From IMG/VR virus record IMGVR_UViG_3300037088_000639, positions 1 through 21,499 of that record: a stretch of 21,499 nucleotides of DNA; one strand, 5' to 3'. The notes under the pieces were generated by a model that worked only from the letters and a program-made list of their open reading frames with translations, was not told where the DNA came from and made no database searches. The position numbers and the translations under genes are program-made. This document shows, one piece after another, positions 1 through 6,971 of this stretch (the first letter of the stretch is position 1; every line of letters begins with the position of its first letter). Source of the stretch: a virus.

Positions 1-999
1 TACAGATCAATATTAATAATTCACTCCAATGCGGTGTCAGACTTCCGCGTAGATTTGGCTGCCAGGCACCTAGAGCGGGCCGGGTACGAGACAGAGACCG
101 TCAGCGAAGTCCCGTACTATAAGGCTGGGCAGTTTGATGCTATTCTCTGCTGCCGCCCCGGGGGCGCGTTGGGTAAAGACAATCCAGGGATGATCAGCTT
201 CCTCAGAGTGGCGCTTGACGCCGGCAAGCCGGTGATTGTTGACCTGGACGATGATTTCTATGCCATCCCCAGGAACAACCCGGCCTTTGGATACATGGGC
301 GCCGGCAGTCCCACATTTTTGAATGAGCTGGATCACATTCTGAAACACGAGGGAGTCATTGTTACTTATGCCTCCAAGGAATTAGAGACTCGATACCGGA
401 CGCCGGGTATCGTTATTCCCAATTGCTGGGATGAAGAGAATCCAAACTGGCTGTCAAAGAAACCAAAGAGAAAGACAATCAACATCGGGTTTTCTGGCAC
501 CAGAACCCACCGTGACGATTTCAGGGTGGTTGAACCCACTCTTAAGAAGTTGCTGGCTGAAAACAATAAGTTGAAGATGGTTGTCAGTGTTGACGATACG
601 ATCTACAGGTGCTTTTCAGATGTGCCGGAGGGACAGAAGTTATTCATCCCGGGCATATCATACAAGGATTACCCGCTTGTGTTTCAGTACATCGACATTT
701 TGGTGGTTCCGCTGAAGGATACCAGGTTCAACCGGGCCAAGAGCGACATTAAAAATTTAGAAGCAGGGGCCAGCCGCACCCCGTGGGTGGCGTCTAATAT
801 CCCTGTGTATGCAGAGTGGGGCGTCGGCGGGTTGATCGTCAAGGGAGACGATTGGGAAACCCCGCTGCGGTCGTTGATCGATGATGCGGAGCTGCGCAAG
901 GAGTACGGGGACTCCGGGCACCTGAAAGCTATGACCCGCACCAGCGAGGTCATAGGCAGGATGTGGGTTGAGTTATTCGGGAGGGTGCTGAATGTTTGA
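1..999 (+). CDS. GT4-like glycosyltransferase, 5' end cut by the window edge
   Basis: The frame is open from base 1, and the first visible residues (YRSILIIHSNAVSDF) read like the first beta strand of a GT-B glycosyltransferase. The GTG at 34 is therefore probably internal and the true start lies left of the window. About 332 residues are visible. Features seen: a hydrophobic strand ending in an acidic cluster (VIVDLDDDFYAIP, near 245-270), a mid-protein NIGFSGTRTH strand-turn typical of the start of the C-terminal Rossmann domain, and a late acidic/Gly segment (SDIKNLEAGASRTPWVASN) that resembles the donor-binding region of family 1/GT4 enzymes. It probably transfers a sugar from an activated nucleotide donor; acceptor unknown. 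The same acidic-cluster architecture recurs in the gene at 1215-2288, so the two look like distant paralogues. The stop overlaps the next small ORF by 8 nt. Confidence 0.75.
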   Translation, partial: YRSILIIHSNAVSDFRVDLAARHLERAGYETETVSEVPYYKAGQFDAILCCRPGGALGKDNPGMISFLRVALDAGKPVIVDLDDDFYAIPRNNPAFGYMGAGSPTFLNELDHILKHEGVIVTYASKELETRYRTPGIVIPNCWDEENPNWLSKKPKRKTINIGFSGTRTHRDDFRVVEPTLKKLLAENNKLKMVVSVDDTIYRCFSDVPEGQKLFIPGISYKDYPLVFQYIDILVVPLKDTRFNRAKSDIKNLEAGASRTPWVASNIPVYAEWGVGGLIVKGDDWETPLRSLIDDAELRKEYGDSGHLKAMTRTSEVIGRMWVELFGRVLNV

Positions 1000-1102
1000 G
1001 TGCATTCTTTGGTTGGTTGTTATTATCGTTCTGGCCATCTTTGGTGGTGGCATTGTCGGGCTGATCATCGGGATTATGAAACTATTCAAGAGGCATGAAT
1101 GA
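992..1102 (+). CDS. single-helix membrane microprotein (36 aa)
   Basis: ATG at 992 sits inside the last codons of the glycosyltransferase, and the ORF ends with TGA that overlaps the next ATG (ATGA, 1099-1102). The 36-residue product begins MFECILWLVVIIVLAIF and is a continuous hydrophobic helix of about 25 residues with Gly-rich turns (GGG at 18-20). It ends in a short basic tail (KLFKRHE). This predicts one transmembrane span with a cytoplasmic basic C-terminus. Support is the perfect coupling to both neighbours and the coherent membrane pattern; I recognise no family. Possible roles include an envelope-associated accessory protein or a small holin-like protein, but no lysis gene is nearby, so I assign no function. 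Confidence 0.6.
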   Translation: MFECILWLVVIIVLAIFGGGIVGLIIGIMKLFKRHE

Positions 1103-1218
1103 AAATTTATTACGAGATGATTCTACCTGCTATGATTGGCATATTAATGGGTGTGGCGTTTCTTGCCATAGTAATTTTTATTGGCTTTCTTTTATCGGGA
1201 AGGCACGGGAAGAAATGA
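1099..1218 (+). CDS. single-helix membrane microprotein (39 aa)
   Basis: Starts at ATG 1099, overlapping the stop of the previous microprotein, and stops at 1218, overlapping the ATG (1215) of the second glycosyltransferase. It begins MKIYYEMILPAMIGI, followed by a helix of about 24 hydrophobic residues and a basic tail (SGRHGKK). This is a second, unrelated-looking single-span membrane peptide placed directly between two glycosyltransferases. An overlapping frame from ATG 1095 runs into the glycosyltransferase frame, but its first 40 residues look like an out-of-frame translation of this peptide, so I prefer the microprotein. Function unknown. Confidence 0.55.
   Translation: MKIYYEMILPAMIGILMGVAFLAIVIFIGFLLSGRHGKK
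1114..1126 (+). repeat. 13-base direct repeat, copy 1
   Basis: GAGATGATTCTAC occurs here inside the 39-aa microprotein and again at 3459-3471, immediately before another microprotein start. Both copies are followed within a few bases by ATGATTG. It may be a remnant of shared ancestry of the two microprotein segments, or chance. Confidence 0.4.
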
Positions 1219-2288
1219 AGATTCTTTTTATCGAATCGGACAACCTCAAAGAGTACAACTGCTCAAACTGGCGCTGTGCAATACCGATGCGGGCTCTCAG
1301 ACGTGCCGGCCACGATGCTCACATGATTCGCATAGAAGAATGGGACAAGCGCACCGAGACAGCCATTAAGCTTACCCAGGCGGCGGACATCATATTCGTG
1401 CAGCGTAACCTTTTCAACGAGACTTTGGGCGAGGTGTTCTACTGGCGGGCCAAAGGAAAAGTCGTGGTCGCTGACGTTGACGACTCGTACAAGGACATGA
1501 CGGAAGAGACCGGCTCGCCCTCTTATGCCTACTGGATAAAGGGGAAGATAAAAGAGGGAGACAAAGAATACATATTATCTCCAACACCGCAGGAGATGCT
1601 CACCTTTGGGGCAAAGCTGTGCGGGTCCCTGTCCAGTCCGTCCGAGCTTATCTGTGAGGATTGGAAGAAGATTGTTAGAACTTACTGGTTTCCGAACTAC
1701 CTGGATTTGTCGCTCTACAAACGAAACACAAATTTCCGCCACGACCCCGGTGCGATTCATATCGGCTGGGGAGGCTCCATGACCCATCTGGTTTCATGGA
1801 TTGCCAGCGGAGCAGCGGAGGCTGTTTCACAGCTGATCAACGAGAATCCGAGGATAAAGTTTGTACACGTGGGCGATCCTCGCTGCGAGCGTCTGTTTAA
1901 GATTCCAGCGAAGAACCGGCTATGCGGAGTGTGGATCCCACAGCCGTCATTCGGGGCGAAGCTGTCATCGTTTGACATTGGCCTGATACCTCTCTCTGGA
2001 GAGTATGACCGGCGCAGGTCCTGGATAAAGACCGCAGAGTATTCCGTCATGGGAATTCCCTGGATCGGCACTGACATGGAGCCGACCAGGTCAGTCGACA
2101 CCGGCCTCCGGGTCAAGAACACCGCGGAGGATTGGTACAAGGCTCTCAAACTTTATACCGAGAACATTGAGGCTTTTCAGGATGCCGCCGCTGCCAACAT
2201 CGAGGCCAGCAAGGAGCGGTTCGACATTGACCTGCACACCGACGAGCTGGTGACGCTGTTTGAGAAGATCATCAAGGAGGCCAAGTGA
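1215..2288 (+). CDS. GT4-like glycosyltransferase (357 aa)
   Basis: I place the start at ATG 1215 (MKILFIESDN), preceded by a purine-rich GGGAAG and coupled by ATGA to the upstream microprotein. The longer frame from 1095 adds 40 residues without domain character. The N-terminal Rossmann-like half has a first beta strand KILFIES, then ADIIFVQRN and VVVADVDDSYKDM, the last matching the acidic cluster of the first gene. The C-terminal half starts near residue 180 (IHIGWGGSMTH) and has a nucleotide-sugar-like segment with FDIGLIPL and IKTAEYSVMGIPWIGTD. This is the GT-B layout at typical length. It probably adds a sugar to a phage- or host-encoded glycan. Strong SD AAGGAGG near its 3' end (2274-2280) serves the next gene. 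Confidence 0.75.
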   Translation: MKILFIESDNLKEYNCSNWRCAIPMRALRRAGHDAHMIRIEEWDKRTETAIKLTQAADIIFVQRNLFNETLGEVFYWRAKGKVVVADVDDSYKDMTEETGSPSYAYWIKGKIKEGDKEYILSPTPQEMLTFGAKLCGSLSSPSELICEDWKKIVRTYWFPNYLDLSLYKRNTNFRHDPGAIHIGWGGSMTHLVSWIASGAAEAVSQLINENPRIKFVHVGDPRCERLFKIPAKNRLCGVWIPQPSFGAKLSSFDIGLIPLSGEYDRRRSWIKTAEYSVMGIPWIGTDMEPTRSVDTGLRVKNTAEDWYKALKLYTENIEAFQDAAAANIEASKERFDIDLHTDELVTLFEKIIKEAK

Positions 2289-2650
2289 ACTACGAAGATA
2301 TTATGGGCGATAAATGGCGTGCCGTCATCAGTAAGGCTTTTCAGGACGCTGCGAATGAAGAAGCCGAGAAGATTCGCACGTGGGGTGTACCGACATCGGC
2401 AACTGGGAATTGGGCCGGCGTTGACATGGGCGGCCTAGACTCCAGTGGTTATATTTATATCCACGTAGCACGTCAGGGCGGGAAAACCGCCGAGACCATA
2501 GCTCAGATGGAAGCCGATTCAAAGAGGATGAATTTCATTTCACTGGCCAGTCGGTTGGGACAGATCGAGCACGAGAATCCTGGCATTATGAAACGGTTGC
2601 TCTCCTCAAAAGAGAGTGCCAACCTTTTAACACTATTGAAGGCAAAATGA
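2285..2650 (+). CDS. hypothetical protein, GTG start (121 aa)
   Basis: The start is GTG at 2285, overlapping the TGA of the glycosyltransferase (GTGA), with a near-perfect SD AAGGAGG four bases upstream. An in-frame ATG at 2309 (MGDKWRA) has no comparable SD. The protein is soluble and mostly helical at both ends, with a Gly-rich middle (GNWAGVDMGGLDSSGYIYIHVARQ) that may form a beta sheet. The C-terminal part is Ser/Leu-rich helix ending LLTLLKAK. No family recognised. It ends with ATGA overlap into the first Cys-rich gene, so it belongs to the same polycistronic run. Confidence 0.6.
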   Translation: MNYEDIMGDKWRAVISKAFQDAANEEAEKIRTWGVPTSATGNWAGVDMGGLDSSGYIYIHVARQGGKTAETIAQMEADSKRMNFISLASRLGQIEHENPGIMKRLLSSKESANLLTLLKAK

Positions 2651-3123
2651 TAACAAAATTCATGTTCCGAACGTGGCTTCACATTGATAGAGCAATGATG
2701 AATTTTTTTCTGCGGATAGTAAAAGCAGAAGGCAAATTTGAATTAAAACGCTTGGAGGTGAGGAAATTCCGGGCCACACACACGATTGATTTTCTTCTAG
2801 ACAGGCTGCCAATACAGACAAAAATAAAGATTTGTAACTTGATTTTCTCCCCACTGGGCCGCGTGTTGAAAAAGAACATGCTCCCGTTTTACGGTGGCGT
2901 TTGCAATAGATGTGGCACTCCGATAAAGCGGACGATCCTATGGGTAGAACCAATCGCGGGCGGTGATTTGGTAAGCGACGATTATTATCTTTGTAAGGGC
3001 GCCGGGGGGAGTTCTTGCTGGGTGTGTAAAACACCATTCTCAGTTATTCAAGTTTGGAAGAACGGGGTTTGTCAGCAAGAACACGAAAGCAAGATCAGGG
3101 TTCGGGAAATGAACCACCAATGA
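2647..3123 (+). CDS. Cys-rich putative zinc-binding protein, paralogue A (158 aa)
   Basis: ATG 2647 overlaps the previous stop (ATGA). The N-terminal half is basic and helical (MITKFMFRTWLHIDRAMM...), and the C-terminal half holds a C86-x2-C89 pair (VCNRCGTP), then C116 and a C124-x2-C127 pair (CWVC). Two CxxC knuckles about 35 residues apart are what a zinc ribbon needs. The next gene has the same plan: RLPxxTK, a helix, FYxGxCxxCGxP, a strand, a second CxxC, then a V-x-K segment. I therefore read the two as a tandem duplication. This copy has an extra N-terminal segment of about 50 residues. Zinc binding is inferred; DNA, RNA or protein binding cannot be told apart. Confidence 0.6.
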   Translation: MITKFMFRTWLHIDRAMMNFFLRIVKAEGKFELKRLEVRKFRATHTIDFLLDRLPIQTKIKICNLIFSPLGRVLKKNMLPFYGGVCNRCGTPIKRTILWVEPIAGGDLVSDDYYLCKGAGGSSCWVCKTPFSVIQVWKNGVCQQEHESKIRVREMNHQ

Positions 3124-3458
3124 AAAACTACATTACAAATCTCATGTTCCGCCTGCCACAGAAGACAAAGGTGTGGCTGTCTGATAATGTGTTGTGGCGT
3201 TTCTTCAAGCCGCCAGCGTTGTTTTTCTACGCTGGCCAATGTCATATATGTGGTGGACCGCTTCGATTCGTTGGAGTTTATATTGTTCCAGGGAATGTAC
3301 AGGAAAGTAAAGAAATTGTCAGTTTCAAACTACAGAATCCGGCCAGATGCCCTTACTGCAACACCCGTATCGGAAGAGTTGCTGTGTATAAGAGCGCCGC
3401 TGCAATGGTGGCCGGCAATCAGATTCTTCACGATCACGTTACGGCAAAGATGAATTAG
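3120..3458 (+). CDS. Cys-rich putative zinc-binding protein, paralogue B (112 aa)
   Basis: The best start is ATG 3120 (MKNYITNLMFRLPQ), coupled by ATGA to the previous stop. A longer frame from 3054 only reads the end of paralogue A out of frame. CxxC pairs are at C41/C44 (CHICGG) and C77/C80 (CPYC), which would make a compact zinc ribbon. It shares with the upstream gene the order RLPxxTK, then FYAGQCHICGGPL, then a VxPG strand and a Val/Lys-rich end. Function unknown; probably a small metal-stabilised regulator or binding protein. A 14-base gap with SD-like GGAG separates it from the next microprotein. Confidence 0.6.
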   Translation: MKNYITNLMFRLPQKTKVWLSDNVLWRFFKPPALFFYAGQCHICGGPLRFVGVYIVPGNVQESKEIVSFKLQNPARCPYCNTRIGRVAVYKSAAAMVAGNQILHDHVTAKMN

Positions 3459-3471
3459 GAGATGATTCTAC
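3459..3471 (+). repeat. 13-base direct repeat, copy 2
   Basis: Second copy of GAGATGATTCTAC, here overlapping the ribosome-binding region of the 43-aa microprotein (ATG 3473). See copy 1 at 1114. Confidence 0.4.
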
Positions 3472-3472
3472 A

Positions 3473-3604
3473 ATGATTGAGGGAAATGATAGAACGCCAA
3501 CGTGGGTTTTGAAAACACTTTTATTTATTGGTGGAATTATTATTCGGTTCAACTTGTTTCGGATGAAGTATCTTGGTTGGAGATATGGAGATGACGATGA
3601 CTAA
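3473..3604 (+). CDS. membrane microprotein (43 aa)
   Basis: ATG 3473 follows GGAG (3458-3461) at a somewhat long spacing. The product starts MIEGNDRTPTWVLKTLLFIGG, has one hydrophobic stretch of about 15-18 residues (VLKTLLFIGGIIIRFNLF), a basic/aromatic segment and an acidic Asp run at the end (GDDDD). It overlaps the start of the dehydratase gene by a few bases. A short membrane or amphipathic helix is likely; no family known. Compared with the other microproteins its helix is broken by an Arg, so membrane insertion is less certain. Confidence 0.45.
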   Translation: MIEGNDRTPTWVLKTLLFIGGIIIRFNLFRMKYLGWRYGDDDD

Positions 3605-4610
3605 ACATTTGCTTTTGACCGGGGGTGTCGGATTTATTGGCTCACACACCGTGGAGCACGTGCTCAAGAACACTGACTGGAATATAACCGTGCTTGATCG
3701 GCTCACCTACGCCGGAGACCTGAACCGGTTGACCGCGATGGACTGCTGGGAGCAGGAGCACGAGCGCGTGCACTTCGTGTACCACGATTTCCGGGCTCCT
3801 ATCAGTCTGGGCGTCTGGCACCACATCAAGTCTGGCTTCGGAGACGTTGATTATTTGATTCACATGGGCGCTGAGTCGCACGTCGACAGGTCGATCGCAG
3901 ACCCAATGCCGTTTGCCGAATCCAATGTGATCGGAACGGTCAACATGCTGCAGTTTGCTAAAGACGCCAAGGTGCCTAGGATGATTTACGTTTCTACCGA
4001 TGAGGTTGTAGGTCCAGTCAAAGACGGACAATTACACAAAGAAACAGACCCGCACATACCAGGGAATCCTTACAGCGCATCCAAGGCAGCCGCGGAAGAT
4101 TTCTGCCAGGCATATTGGAATACTTATGGCTTGCCGATTATCACATCCCGGACCATGAACAACTTTGGTGAGCGGCAGGACGTGGAGAAGTTTGTGCCAA
4201 GGACGCTTCGTGCGCTACTGCTTGGCCAGCCGGTCACAATCCACGTGAAGAAGAATGAAACTGGAGAGGTGGTTGACGTTTCATCACGGTGCTGGCTGCA
4301 TGCACGGAACCACGCGGACGCGCTCCTATTCCTGCTTGAGCATGGGGAACCCGGCGAGCGGTACAACGTTACGGGCGATCTTCTGGACGTCGAGAAAATG
4401 GCGCACCTTATTCAAGAATACTCTGGTATCTCAGAGTACAAATTCGAACTTGAGGACTTCCATTCATTCAGACCAGGGCATGATCTCAAATATGGACTTG
4501 ATGGTACAAAGATGATCAATATGGGTTGGAAGCCCCCTATGGATTTCAAGAACAGCTTATACAAAACAATCCAATGGTATCTTAATCACCCAGATTGGCT
4601 GGAAATGTGA
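3597..4610 (+). CDS. RmlB-like NDP-sugar 4,6-dehydratase / extended SDR (337 aa)
   Basis: An extended short-chain dehydrogenase/reductase. It has the NAD-binding GGVGFIG motif (residues 9-15), the catalytic triad segment STDE (133-136; Thr134, Asp135, Glu136) and YSASK (Tyr159, Lys163). AESHVDRSI and RPGHDLKYGLD match the dTDP-glucose 4,6-dehydratase (RmlB) signatures. The family converts dTDP- or another NDP-glucose to the 4-keto-6-deoxy sugar, the first committed step to rhamnose and other deoxysugars. The usual VYG after the triad is VVG here, and the protein is a little shorter than cellular RmlB (about 350-360 aa). Start choice: ATG 3597 has GGAG 6 nt upstream; ATG 3591 and 3585 and a TTG at 3573 are alternatives. 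It would supply donors for the two glycosyltransferases. No other rml genes are visible here. Confidence 0.88.
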   Translation: MTKHLLLTGGVGFIGSHTVEHVLKNTDWNITVLDRLTYAGDLNRLTAMDCWEQEHERVHFVYHDFRAPISLGVWHHIKSGFGDVDYLIHMGAESHVDRSIADPMPFAESNVIGTVNMLQFAKDAKVPRMIYVSTDEVVGPVKDGQLHKETDPHIPGNPYSASKAAAEDFCQAYWNTYGLPIITSRTMNNFGERQDVEKFVPRTLRALLLGQPVTIHVKKNETGEVVDVSSRCWLHARNHADALLFLLEHGEPGERYNVTGDLLDVEKMAHLIQEYSGISEYKFELEDFHSFRPGHDLKYGLDGTKMINMGWKPPMDFKNSLYKTIQWYLNHPDWLEM

Positions 4611-4612
4611 CG

Positions 4613-5050
4613 ATGAATATTGACGAGAGATTTTGGTCAAAGGTAGATAATAGCGGCGGCAAAGATGCTTGCTGGAATTGGAAATCGAGCATGGTAGTAA
4701 GGGGATACGGAAAATATGTACCAGCTCACAGATTTGCTTTCTCTTTATACAATAGCAGACCACTAGAATCTTTTGATGTCATACGCCATAAATGTGATAA
4801 CAAAAAATGCTGTAATCCAAAACACCTTGAAGAAGGTAGTCAAACAGATAACATGCGAGATTTCTATGAAAGGCAATTCAAGAATTGGGGCGAGACGAGC
4901 ACTGGCGCAAAGTTGACAGAGAAAGATGTTATTGAAATAAGAAGGCGGGCCGATACCGAATCGCATACAAAAATTGCAAAAGATTATGGTGTCAACAGAA
5001 GGCAAATAGACAGGATAGCTAATCACCAAAGCTGGAGGAGACTTATATGA
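4613..5050 (+). CDS. HNH homing endonuclease (145 aa)
   Basis: Start ATG 4613 (MNIDERFWSKVD), just after the dehydratase stop. The region CWNWKSS...GYGK...AHRFAF is the typical front of the phage HNH_3 type, followed by the core RHKCDNKKCCNPKHLEEG. In that core His59 is the first catalytic His, Cys61/66/67 and Asn68 follow, and His71 closes the motif. After it come a short linker and a helix-turn-helix-like tail (KLTEKDVIEIRRR...IAKDYGVNRRQIDRIANH, about 99-138) that would supply DNA specificity. Such genes are mobile and move between phage genomes. The base composition is visibly A-rich against its neighbours, consistent with separate acquisition. It sits exactly between two other accessory genes and disrupts none that I can see. 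Confidence 0.88.
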   Translation: MNIDERFWSKVDNSGGKDACWNWKSSMVVRGYGKYVPAHRFAFSLYNSRPLESFDVIRHKCDNKKCCNPKHLEEGSQTDNMRDFYERQFKNWGETSTGAKLTEKDVIEIRRRADTESHTKIAKDYGVNRRQIDRIANHQSWRRLI

Positions 5051-5748
5051 AATACACGACAAGATTCTCACCAACTGTGAATGGCAATCTTCATATCGGT
5101 CACATTTTTATGGCCCTTGTCAACGAATACGAGGCGCACCACTCCGGCGGCAAGTTCACCGTGCGCTTTGACGACGACCAAAAATATTGGAATGAAATAA
5201 AGCAAGTTGATACTAAAGAAATAGAAACAGGTATAAAGAATGACTTTATGTGGCTGGGTATAAAGGTGGATGAGTGGGAATCAGAGAAACTAATGAAACA
5301 CAACAGGGCCTTAATCTCTGGTTCTAAAATACCACCAGAAATGGCAGAATACCCAGACATCCCAGAGGTAGTCGGATGGACCGCCACAACTTATCCGTAT
5401 GCTCCGAATCTGACCGCCCTCAAGGTTTTACTGGATTACGTCGATGGCGTGAATCTACTTATTCGTGGAATTGATTTGATTACTGAATTCAGTCTGTATG
5501 AACATTATGTCGAGGAATTTGAATTACCATTCCCACGTCATGTTTATCTACCGCGGTTGACATTGGGGGGCAATGGGGAGATAAGCGACATCTCGAAAAC
5601 AGCTGGCAATAATTCTATCAAGCAGCTACGGGAGTATGGGATAACCCCCAAGTGGATTATAGACGACCTGAAGCGCTCCTGCCTGAAAGACCCGGAAGGC
5701 GATTGGTCAATTGATAATGTGAAAGCGAATCCGGTGTGGTTTCGATAA
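5047..5748 (+). CDS. stand-alone GluRS-like class Ic catalytic domain (233 aa)
   Basis: The N-terminus carries the class I synthetase signature: RFSPTVNGNLHIGH, with HIGH at residues 16-19, then GGKFTVRFDDD where GluRS has GGxFxLRIEDTD. An IRGID segment (139-143) matches the GluRS IRGDDH. DISKT (181-185) sits where the KMSKS-like loop (KLSKR in GluRS) is expected. The protein stops soon after that loop, so the anticodon-binding domains are absent. At 233 aa it is shorter even than GluQ-RS (about 300 aa), which glutamylates queuosine in tRNA-Asp, and it has no Cys zinc site. It should still activate an amino acid, likely Glu or similar, with ATP. The acceptor is unknown: a modified tRNA, a small molecule, or an aminosugar as in the CysRS-like MshC. 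It overlaps the HNH stop by ATGA and the permease start by 13 nt. Confidence 0.8.
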   Translation: MKYTTRFSPTVNGNLHIGHIFMALVNEYEAHHSGGKFTVRFDDDQKYWNEIKQVDTKEIETGIKNDFMWLGIKVDEWESEKLMKHNRALISGSKIPPEMAEYPDIPEVVGWTATTYPYAPNLTALKVLLDYVDGVNLLIRGIDLITEFSLYEHYVEEFELPFPRHVYLPRLTLGGNGEISDISKTAGNNSIKQLREYGITPKWIIDDLKRSCLKDPEGDWSIDNVKANPVWFR

Positions 5749-6683
5749 AGCGACTCTTCGCGGTTCCTGAACTTCTCATCCTGGCGGTGCTCGCGCTGCT
5801 GGCTGGGTTCTTTGAGTTGCAGAACCCGCTGTTTCTGTCCTGGGGGAATATAGCCGTGCTCTTGCGCTCCTCCGCGTTCACCGGGATCTGTGCTATCGGG
5901 ATGGCGGTGCTGCTAATCTCTGGGCAGATCGATATTTCAATCGGAAGCATCGCTGGGCTGGCTTCTGTGGCCTTTGCCACACTGGTAACGTATAAGTTAC
6001 CCTTTATTGCCGCAGCGGGGCTAGGAATCGTTCTGGGGGGATTCTGTGGCTTTATCAACAGTCAATTGGTGCTCAGACTGCGAATATCGGCGTTTCTGTC
6101 GACAATCGCCACAATGTACGTGTTTCGGGGCCTTGCGATGACCCTAACCAATGGTTATACCGTGTACCCGCTGCCCGCTGCAGTTAATTCTTTTGGGGAT
6201 GCACAACCTTTTGGTGTCAGCTGGTCGTTCTGGATATTCGCAGCACTATTGGTGATCATCGAATTAGTTTTATATTTTACGGTCTGGGGGCTGGAAGTAA
6301 AAGCGACAGGCTCAGACAAGGAGATTGCCTCATGGACGGAAGTCAACGTAAAGAAAGTCAACATGGAGACGTTCATCCTCTGCGGCGCTCTGGCAGCACT
6401 GGCGGCGATTCTATTGACAGCCCGGGTACAAGCGGGCCAGCCTACGATGGGACAGGGATGGGAGCTGAACGCAATAGCGGCAGCAGCTATCGGTGGAGTG
6501 TCCCTATCTGGATATACTGGTTCAATGGTCGGTGTATTTCTGGGAGTGTTGCTAATTCAGGTGCTAGCGAATGGGTTAGTGGCGATGGGTGCCTCGGCTT
6601 ATCTCCAACCTATTGAGGTGGGAGTGATCCTGGCCTGCACCGCTGCCATTGATGTGCGGAGAAGGGAGAGGCTAAAGATATGA
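5736..6683 (+). CDS. ribose/sugar-type ABC transporter permease (315 aa)
   Basis: A strongly hydrophobic protein with about eight to ten membrane spans. It matches the RbsC/BPD_transp_2 family through GQIDISIGSIAGLASV near residue 65 (family pattern GGIDLSVGS) and the C-terminal coupling region AAAAIGGVSLSGYTGSMVG, followed by NGLVAMGASAYLQPIEVGVIL. Length is normal for the family. It would form the inner-membrane channel of a monosaccharide importer, working with the binding protein at 7217-8230. The start is GTG 5736, inside the end of the GluRS-like gene; the next ATG is far inside the protein. No RbsA-like ATPase is present in the window, so it would need an ATPase encoded elsewhere or by the host. 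Confidence 0.9.
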   Translation: MVSIKRLFAVPELLILAVLALLAGFFELQNPLFLSWGNIAVLLRSSAFTGICAIGMAVLLISGQIDISIGSIAGLASVAFATLVTYKLPFIAAAGLGIVLGGFCGFINSQLVLRLRISAFLSTIATMYVFRGLAMTLTNGYTVYPLPAAVNSFGDAQPFGVSWSFWIFAALLVIIELVLYFTVWGLEVKATGSDKEIASWTEVNVKKVNMETFILCGALAALAAILLTARVQAGQPTMGQGWELNAIAAAAIGGVSLSGYTGSMVGVFLGVLLIQVLANGLVAMGASAYLQPIEVGVILACTAAIDVRRRERLKI

Positions 6684-6880
6684 AATTATTACCCAAGTGC
6701 CCTCAAACAATGACTAAGGCACTTAATCAAGCGCACCCAGAACTTGACCCAAGCAAGCCTATTTCTGATGCCGATTTCTGGCAGGGGATTGAAGAACTCG
6801 ATGATTTGATGCGCACTGTGGCTGACAGAAACCAACGGTTGACTATCAAAATGCGCTACGGTAAAAAGGAGAAGCCATGA
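6680..6880 (+). CDS. hypothetical protein (66 aa)
   Basis: ATG 6680 overlaps the permease stop and its own stop overlaps the next microprotein start (both ATGA). It begins MKLLPKCPQTMTKALNQAHP and continues with an acidic helix (DADFWQGIEELDDLMRT) and a basic tail. No family recognised. Perfect coupling on both sides is the main support. It may be a small helical partner protein, but nothing identifies the target. Confidence 0.55.
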   Translation: MKLLPKCPQTMTKALNQAHPELDPSKPISDADFWQGIEELDDLMRTVADRNQRLTIKMRYGKKEKP

Positions 6881-6969
6881 ACCTACTTGGTGCACTCGTT
6901 GTCTTTATAGTGATATTCGCAATTGGAATCGGAATTGTCAACAGTTATATCTCAAGAAAGGACAAGTAG
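6877..6969 (+). CDS. single-helix membrane microprotein (30 aa)
   Basis: ATG 6877 overlaps the previous TGA (ATGA), and SD-like AAAAGGAG lies upstream (6865-6872). The product is MNLLGALVVFIVIFAIGIGI followed by a polar basic tail (VNSYISRKDK). The whole N-terminal two thirds is an uninterrupted hydrophobic helix, so a single transmembrane span is predicted. It lies between the permease and binding-protein genes, so it could be a small regulator or accessory subunit of the transporter, but it also resembles the microproteins at 992 and 1099, which are not near the transporter. Confidence 0.55.
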   Translation: MNLLGALVVFIVIFAIGIGIVNSYISRKDK

Positions 6970-6971
6970 AG

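Noticed and set aside
1095-1214. 40-residue N-terminal extension of the second glycosyltransferase
   Set aside because: It is an out-of-frame reading of the coupled microprotein; MKILFIES at 1215 is the natural first strand.
3054-3119. N-terminal extension of the second Cys-rich protein
   Set aside because: It overlaps paralogue A's coding end in another frame; ATG 3120 is coupled by ATGA and aligns with the paralogue.
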